From positions 124,001 to 188,000 of the forward strand of contig OY751485.1 in NCBI GenBank assembly GCA_963565915.1: a DNA stretch of 64,000 bases, given 5' to 3'. The position numbers and the translations under genes are program-made. The notes beneath the pieces are model-generated. The model did not search any database. It was not told the DNA's origin and saw only the letters and a program-made list of their open reading frames with translations. The first letter of the stretch is position 1, and each line of letters begins with the position of its first letter. The stretch comes from Entoloma clypeatum. Taxonomy: Eukaryota > Basidiomycota > Agaricomycetes > Agaricales > Entolomataceae. Positions 63,516 to 64,000 of the stretch are shown here, in pieces.

Positions 63516-64000
63516 AGGATCCTCATGCACTGGGCACCTGTGGCCCGGTGTAAGTCTGTGACAACACCGGCGGTATTCATACGGGGTTTCCTGAACAGTT
63601 TCTCTCCATGCCGAACGTCTGTAAGGCGGAGCAGGGTCTAGCCCACTGCGAGCATTCAATGTGTGTTCAACTATTACAGGACATTGATGTCCTTCCATAT
63701 CCACGAAGAAGGTGTTGCATGTATGACAATGCACAATCCTTAATCCTTCGGGATGTGCCGCCCAGCGCGTCATGCGTTGTGGCAGATGGGTGTGACCAGT
63801 GTAGTCTTGACCCATATAGCTGAAGCAGACTGCACAGACTCATGTGTGCCTTCCAGCAACTGGGGCCAGTCGTGCAGCACAAATTCAGGCATAGGTGTGG
63901 AAACGCGCCTTTCAGCCTGGTGCTCTGCAATGCGTCGGCGTAATGCCTGACATTGCTCAGAGGGCAGAGGAATAGGTACCGGTGATGGTGACCTAGTATG
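63516..64000 (-). other. Unrecognised Cys/His-rich coding stretch, partial
   Basis: The minus strand has a coding-like run that enters from beyond the window (RSPSPVPIPLPSEQCQALRR...), shifts frame near 63810, and continues with IVHCHTCNTFFVDMEGHQCP and YRRCCHRLTPGHRCPVHEDP. It then reaches the Gyp3-D insertion; across the empty site it would continue briefly to a stop near 57760. The paired Cys/His groups suggest zinc binding. I do not recognise the family. It may be a host gene or part of another element. Confidence 0.35.

Overview
The window looks like a transposon graveyard from a mushroom-forming basidiomycete (Agaricomycetes). The evidence is a KDZ-type transposase gene with short spliceosomal introns, chromodomain-bearing Ty3/Gypsy elements, Copia elements, a Tc1 element, a Helitron fragment, and one Zn2Cys6-like coiled-coil gene of a type I recall as multi-copy in Agaricales. 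Nothing prokaryotic is seen. I assign no species.

Layout. Positions 1-10847: an old dispersed repeat (R1) was hit twice by hAT-like elements, hAT-1 (162-2069) and hAT-2 (2192-10839), each with an exact 8-bp target duplication. An unoccupied inverted R1 copy at about 24540-24840 supplies both empty sites. hAT-2 contains a decayed Ty3 element (Gyp1), whose gag is split by a structurally intact Tc1 element, and a Helitron fragment. Positions 11226 to about 23790: a decayed minus-strand KDZ transposase gene is split by a 4.8-kb fold-back element sitting inside one of its introns, and by a complete young Ty3 chromovirus (Gyp2, 17389-23537, TSD GTCTC). Positions 24490-29672: R1, further hAT-like ends with tRNA-like modules, simple-sequence arrays and two candidate LTRs.

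Positions 29673-46059 are one outer Ty3 element (Gyp3-A, TSD GGTTC). It holds a tandem second copy (Gyp3-B1) joined through reciprocal hybrid LTRs, and a full-length minus-strand Copia element (Copia-1, 35706-41489, TSD GTCGC). Its 3' LTR lies 64 bp upstream of the only host-like gene, a Zn2Cys6-like protein at 46124-47102. Gyp3-C (47245-53347, no matching TSD) follows, then a truncated minus-strand Copia-2 carrying a solo LTR, Gyp3-D (57807-63515, TSD AGGAT), and an unrecognised Cys/His-rich coding stretch to the window end.

Shared biology. All three Ty3 families carry a 10-11 nt primer-binding site complementary to the predicted start of their own transcript, as in Tf1-type self-priming. 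Copia-1 instead matches the anticodon arm of initiator tRNA, as in copia half-tRNA priming. Gyp3 carries an extra 122-127 codon ORF between pol and the 3' LTR, kept open in all four places it occurs. Every Gyp3 copy has a different internal deletion, and most other breaks are CGA-to-TGA changes, suggesting CpG-directed C-to-T decay. Coordinates were counted by hand from the sequence; no alignment or database search was run.
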